DNA from: Acidimicrobiia bacterium
Lineage (GTDB): Bacteria; Actinomycetota; Acidimicrobiia; IMCC26256; JAENVU01
Reading direction: 5' to 3'
Length of the DNA stretch: 7,476 bases
NCBI GenBank assembly: GCA_025357995.1
Contig: JANYLF010000240.1
Coordinates: 1-7,476, forward strand
Shown here: one piece after another, positions 5,115-7,476 of the stretch
Numbering within the stretch: the stretch's first letter is position 1
Layout: every line of letters starts with the position of its first letter
Notes under the pieces: generated by a model
Seen by the model: only the letters and a program-made list of their open reading frames with translations
What the model was told of the DNA's origin: nothing
The model's database searches: none
Made by a program: the position numbers and the translations under genes

Positions 5115-6710
5115 GTGCCCGACGCGTTCGACGATCCCAAACAATGGTGGGTGGGCCAGGTCCTCTACCAGGCCTACCCGCGTTCGTTCATGGACAGCAA
5201 CGGCGACGGTGTCGGCGACCTGCGCGGCGTCATGGCGCGGCTCGACCATCTCGCGTGGCTCGGCATTCGTGCGCTGTGGCTGAGCCCGATCACGGTTTCG
5301 CCCAACGCCGACTTCGGTTACGACGTGGCCGACTACTACGACGTCGACCCGTCGTTGGGAACGCTGGCCGATCTCGACGCGCTGGTGGCCGCGGCTCGCG
5401 ATCGGGACATCGGGATCGTGATGGATCTCGTGCCGAACCACACCAGCATCGAGCATCCGTGGTTCGGGGCTTCACGATCGTCGCGTGACAACCCCAAACG
5501 AGATTGGTATGTCTGGGCAGATCCGGCGCCCGACGGTGGGCCACCGAACAACTGGGTGAGCGTGTTCGGTGGTCCCGCGTGGACCTTCGACGAACCCACC
5601 GGTCAGTACTACCTCCACAACTTTCTCGACGATCAGCCCGACCTCAATTGGTGGAGCGAGGAGGTGCGGCTGCAGTTCGATCGCATCCTGCGCTACTGGT
5701 TCGACGCCGGCGTCTCCGGGTTCCGCATCGACGTTGCGCACATGGTCATCAAGGATCGCGAGCTGCGAGACAACCCGGCTGCCACCGACACCGACTCGTT
5801 CATGGAGCGGATGCGTGGCCAGCGCCAGGAGTTCAACTCGCTTCGCCCGGAAGTGCACGAGGTCCATCGGCGGTGGCGTGAGATCGCGGATTCGTACGAC
5901 CCTCCGAAGCTGCTCCTCGGCGAGACGTTCGTGGAGCACCTCGACGACCTCTTCCCGTTCTTCGGCGATGGTGGCGACGAACTGCATCTCGATTTCAACA
6001 TCCCGTTCGCACACTCACCGTTCGAGGCCGCGTCGCTCGCCGACATGATTTCGCGCACCGAAGCGGCAATGCCCGCGCGCGGCACCCCGGTGTGGGTGGG
6101 GAGCAACCACGACATCTCACGGTTTCCCACGCGGTGGGCCGACGGCGATCCGGACCGCGCGCGGTGCGCGCTGATGATGTTGCTCACGTTGCGCGGCACC
6201 ACCGTGTTGTACGAGGGCGACGAGATTGGCATGGTCGACACCGACGTGCCGCGTGACGAGCTCGTCGACCCGGTCGGCATCCGCTTCTATCCGTACGCGG
6301 GTCGAGACCCGGTCCGCACACCGATGCAGTGGGAGAACGTCGACGGCGGTGGCTTCACGTCTGACGGCGTCACGCCGTGGCTGCGGTTCGGCGACCTCGC
6401 GTGCAACGTCGCCGATCAACGCGACGACCCGGACTCGTTCGTCACCTTGACGCGCGATCTGATCGCGCTCCGGACGTCGACACCCGACCTCGCGACGGGC
6501 GCGTGGTCCGCGATCCCCGCGCCCGATGGCGTGCTCGCCTACCGCCGTGGCGGCTACCAGGTCGTCATCAACCTGGGCGATACGCCGGTCAACGTCCCAG
6601 GATTGGACGGCAGGGTCGTGATCGGCACGCGGCGCGCGAGAGAGCGCGATCTCGCACCCGGATCTCTGACCGTCGGAGCCGGCGAAGGCGTCGTGATCGC
6701 GCCGTCGTAG
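5115..6710 (+). CDS. GH13 alpha-glucosidase / oligo-1,6-glucosidase family
   Basis: Starting at the GTG at 5115 this is a 531-residue (beta/alpha)8-barrel retaining glycosidase that releases glucose from the non-reducing end of short alpha-glucans or disaccharides. In order: QAYPRSFMDSNGDGVGDLRG (19-38), whose D-x-N-x-D-x-x-x-D segment (27-35) matches the usual calcium site; DLVPNH (104-109, region I); QPDLNW (174-179), typical of the oligo-1,6-/alpha-glucosidase branch; GFRIDVAH (202-209, region II, nucleophile Asp206); LLLGETF (266-272, region III, acid/base Glu270); VGSNHD (328-333, region IV, Asp333 stabiliser); and TPMQWENVDGGGF (402-414). All three catalytic carboxylates are present. 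There is no signal peptide, so it acts in the cytoplasm. A short beta domain (about 465-531) ends the protein. Val207 follows the nucleophile, a position linked to alpha-1,6 versus alpha-1,4 preference, but Ala-His after it is usual in alpha-1,4 enzymes, so linkage is unresolved. An upstream GTG at 5097 would add six residues but places the -10 box inside the gene. No transporter or regulator is adjacent. Confidence 0.9.
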   Translation: MPDAFDDPKQWWVGQVLYQAYPRSFMDSNGDGVGDLRGVMARLDHLAWLGIRALWLSPITVSPNADFGYDVADYYDVDPSLGTLADLDALVAAARDRDIGIVMDLVPNHTSIEHPWFGASRSSRDNPKRDWYVWADPAPDGGPPNNWVSVFGGPAWTFDEPTGQYYLHNFLDDQPDLNWWSEEVRLQFDRILRYWFDAGVSGFRIDVAHMVIKDRELRDNPAATDTDSFMERMRGQRQEFNSLRPEVHEVHRRWREIADSYDPPKLLLGETFVEHLDDLFPFFGDGGDELHLDFNIPFAHSPFEAASLADMISRTEAAMPARGTPVWVGSNHDISRFPTRWADGDPDRARCALMMLLTLRGTTVLYEGDEIGMVDTDVPRDELVDPVGIRFYPYAGRDPVRTPMQWENVDGGGFTSDGVTPWLRFGDLACNVADQRDDPDSFVTLTRDLIALRTSTPDLATGAWSAIPAPDGVLAYRRGGYQVVINLGDTPVNVPGLDGRVVIGTRRARERDLAPGSLTVGAGEGVVIAPS

Positions 6711-6713
6711 GCG

Positions 6714-7476
6714 TCAGGCGGCGTGAGAAGCCGTCCAGGTCAGCAAATCCTCCACGGGCCAGGCGTTGACGATGCGGTCGGCTCCGATGTCGGTGTCGGC
6801 CACCCGGGCGCACCCGTAGCCGTGCCAGGCCAACTGACCGCGGGCGTGCGCGTCGGTGTCGATCGCGACCTTCACGTTCATCTCGTCGACCATCTTCAGC
6901 ATGCGGCGTGGTGGGTCGAGTCGCTCGGGGCGGCAGTTGACCTCTACCGCTTTGTCGAGCTCGCGACAGGCGGCGAACACCAACTCCGCGTCGAACGTGC
7001 TCTCCGCCCGACCGCGACCTTTGATCAACCGCCCGGTGCAGTGGCCGAGCACATCCATGTGGGGGTTCGCGATCGCGGTGACCATGCGAGTGGTCATGGC
7101 GCGCGATTCCATTTTGAGCGCGGAGTGCACGCTCGCGACGACGACGTCGAGCCGCGCCAGCAAGTCCTCGTCTTGATCGAGCGAGCCGTCGTCGAGGATG
7201 TCGGCTTCGATGCCGGTGAGGATGCGGAAGGGCGCGAGTTCCTCGTTCAACGAGTCGATGACATCGAGCTGCTCGCGCAGGCGTTCCGGCTCCAGTCCGC
7301 GCGCGATCGAGAGGTGGGGCGAGTGGTCCGTGACCGCGAGGTATTCGTGGCCGAGTTCCATGGCTGTGCGCGCCATCGCCTCGATCTCCGCGCCACCGTC
7401 GGACCACTTGGTGTGCAGATGAAGATCGCCGCGCAACCAGGACCGCACTTCGTCGCCGGCGCGCAGATCGTCGGAA
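6714..7476 (-). CDS. PHP-domain metallophosphoesterase-like protein, PolX C-terminal type (N-terminus outside window)
   Basis: The frame is open from the TGA at 6714 to the right edge, about 253 residues. A GTG at 7448 exists, but the coding character continues past it (DDLRAGDE precedes RSWLRGDLHLHT), so it is probably internal. Counting from that GTG, the PHP metal ligands are all visible: GDLHLHTKWSDG (7-18; His10, His12, Asp17), TDHS (40-43; His42), GIEADIL (79-85; Glu81), ASVHS (105-109; His108), GHCTG (135-139; His136) and DTDAH (197-201; Asp199, His201). This trinuclear site hydrolyses phosphate esters. The closing YGCARV...IVNAWPVEDLLTW resembles the end of PolX. In actinobacterial relatives I recall, this domain follows a helix-hairpin-helix DNA-binding N-terminus of about 80-100 residues without a polymerase palm, which would put the full protein near 340 residues. 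A role in DNA end processing or as a phosphatase is possible but unproven. It converges with the glucosidase gene, 3 bases apart. Confidence 0.88.
   Translation of the reverse strand, partial: SDDLRAGDEVRSWLRGDLHLHTKWSDGGAEIEAMARTAMELGHEYLAVTDHSPHLSIARGLEPERLREQLDVIDSLNEELAPFRILTGIEADILDDGSLDQDEDLLARLDVVVASVHSALKMESRAMTTRMVTAIANPHMDVLGHCTGRLIKGRGRAESTFDAELVFAACRELDKAVEVNCRPERLDPPRRMLKMVDEMNVKVAIDTDAHARGQLAWHGYGCARVADTDIGADRIVNAWPVEDLLTWTASHAA

Noticed and set aside
4027..5283. 418-residue plus-strand frame antisense to the methyltransferase
   Set aside because: It has no motif and ends inside the glucosidase. The opposite strand has full alpha-class methyltransferase motifs in the expected order.
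1..7476. Defence island, phage or biosynthetic cluster
   Set aside because: Apart from one solitary methyltransferase there is no nuclease, integrase, transposase, toxin-antitoxin, CRISPR repeat or modular biosynthetic gene. Composition is even across the window except for the first 240 bases.

Overview
The window is GC-rich, gene-dense chromosomal DNA. Its gene families (a paired acyl-CoA dehydrogenase of the FadE26/FadE27 type, an actinobacterial-style GT-C glycosyltransferase with a paired-cysteine loop, and a short PolX-like PHP protein), GTG starts and TAnnnT-type -10 boxes suggest an actinobacterium. Acidimicrobiia (Ilumatobacter-like) is my best guess, inferred from remembered family resemblance and not from a search. 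No mobile element, CRISPR array, tRNA or rRNA was seen.

Layout. Bases 2-238 (+) hold the 3' end of a small gene that may be SnoaL/NTF2-like. Bases 239-387 are a regulatory gap with a GC hairpin, a near-perfect KstR-like operator (TagAACgcGTTctC), a -10 box and a clear Shine-Dalgarno. From 388 to 4005 three genes run on the + strand with gaps of 36 and 21 bases: a catalytic acyl-CoA dehydrogenase subunit, a second dehydrogenase that appears to lack the catalytic glutamate, and a GT39-like multi-spanning glycosyltransferase. A solitary D12-class DNA adenine methyltransferase (3988-5058, -) meets this group tail to tail with an 18-base overlap. It diverges from a GH13 alpha-glucosidase (5115-6710, +) across a 56-base region in which both genes seem to be transcribed leaderless or nearly so. 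The glucosidase ends 3 bases from the 3' end of a PHP-domain metallophosphoesterase-like gene (6714-7476, -), whose 5' end lies beyond the window.

How the genes work together. The dehydrogenase pair looks like an alpha2beta2 enzyme of the ChsE4-ChsE5 kind, which desaturates steroid side-chain CoA thioesters in mycobacteria. The KstR-like operator in front of the pair independently points to steroid or isoprenoid catabolism. The glycosyltransferase may be co-transcribed but has no obvious link to that pathway. The methyltransferase, glucosidase and PHP protein look like independent housekeeping or accessory functions. I found no convincing evidence of a wholly new system. The most informative signals are the operator with the asymmetric dehydrogenase pair, and the leaderless divergent promoter.
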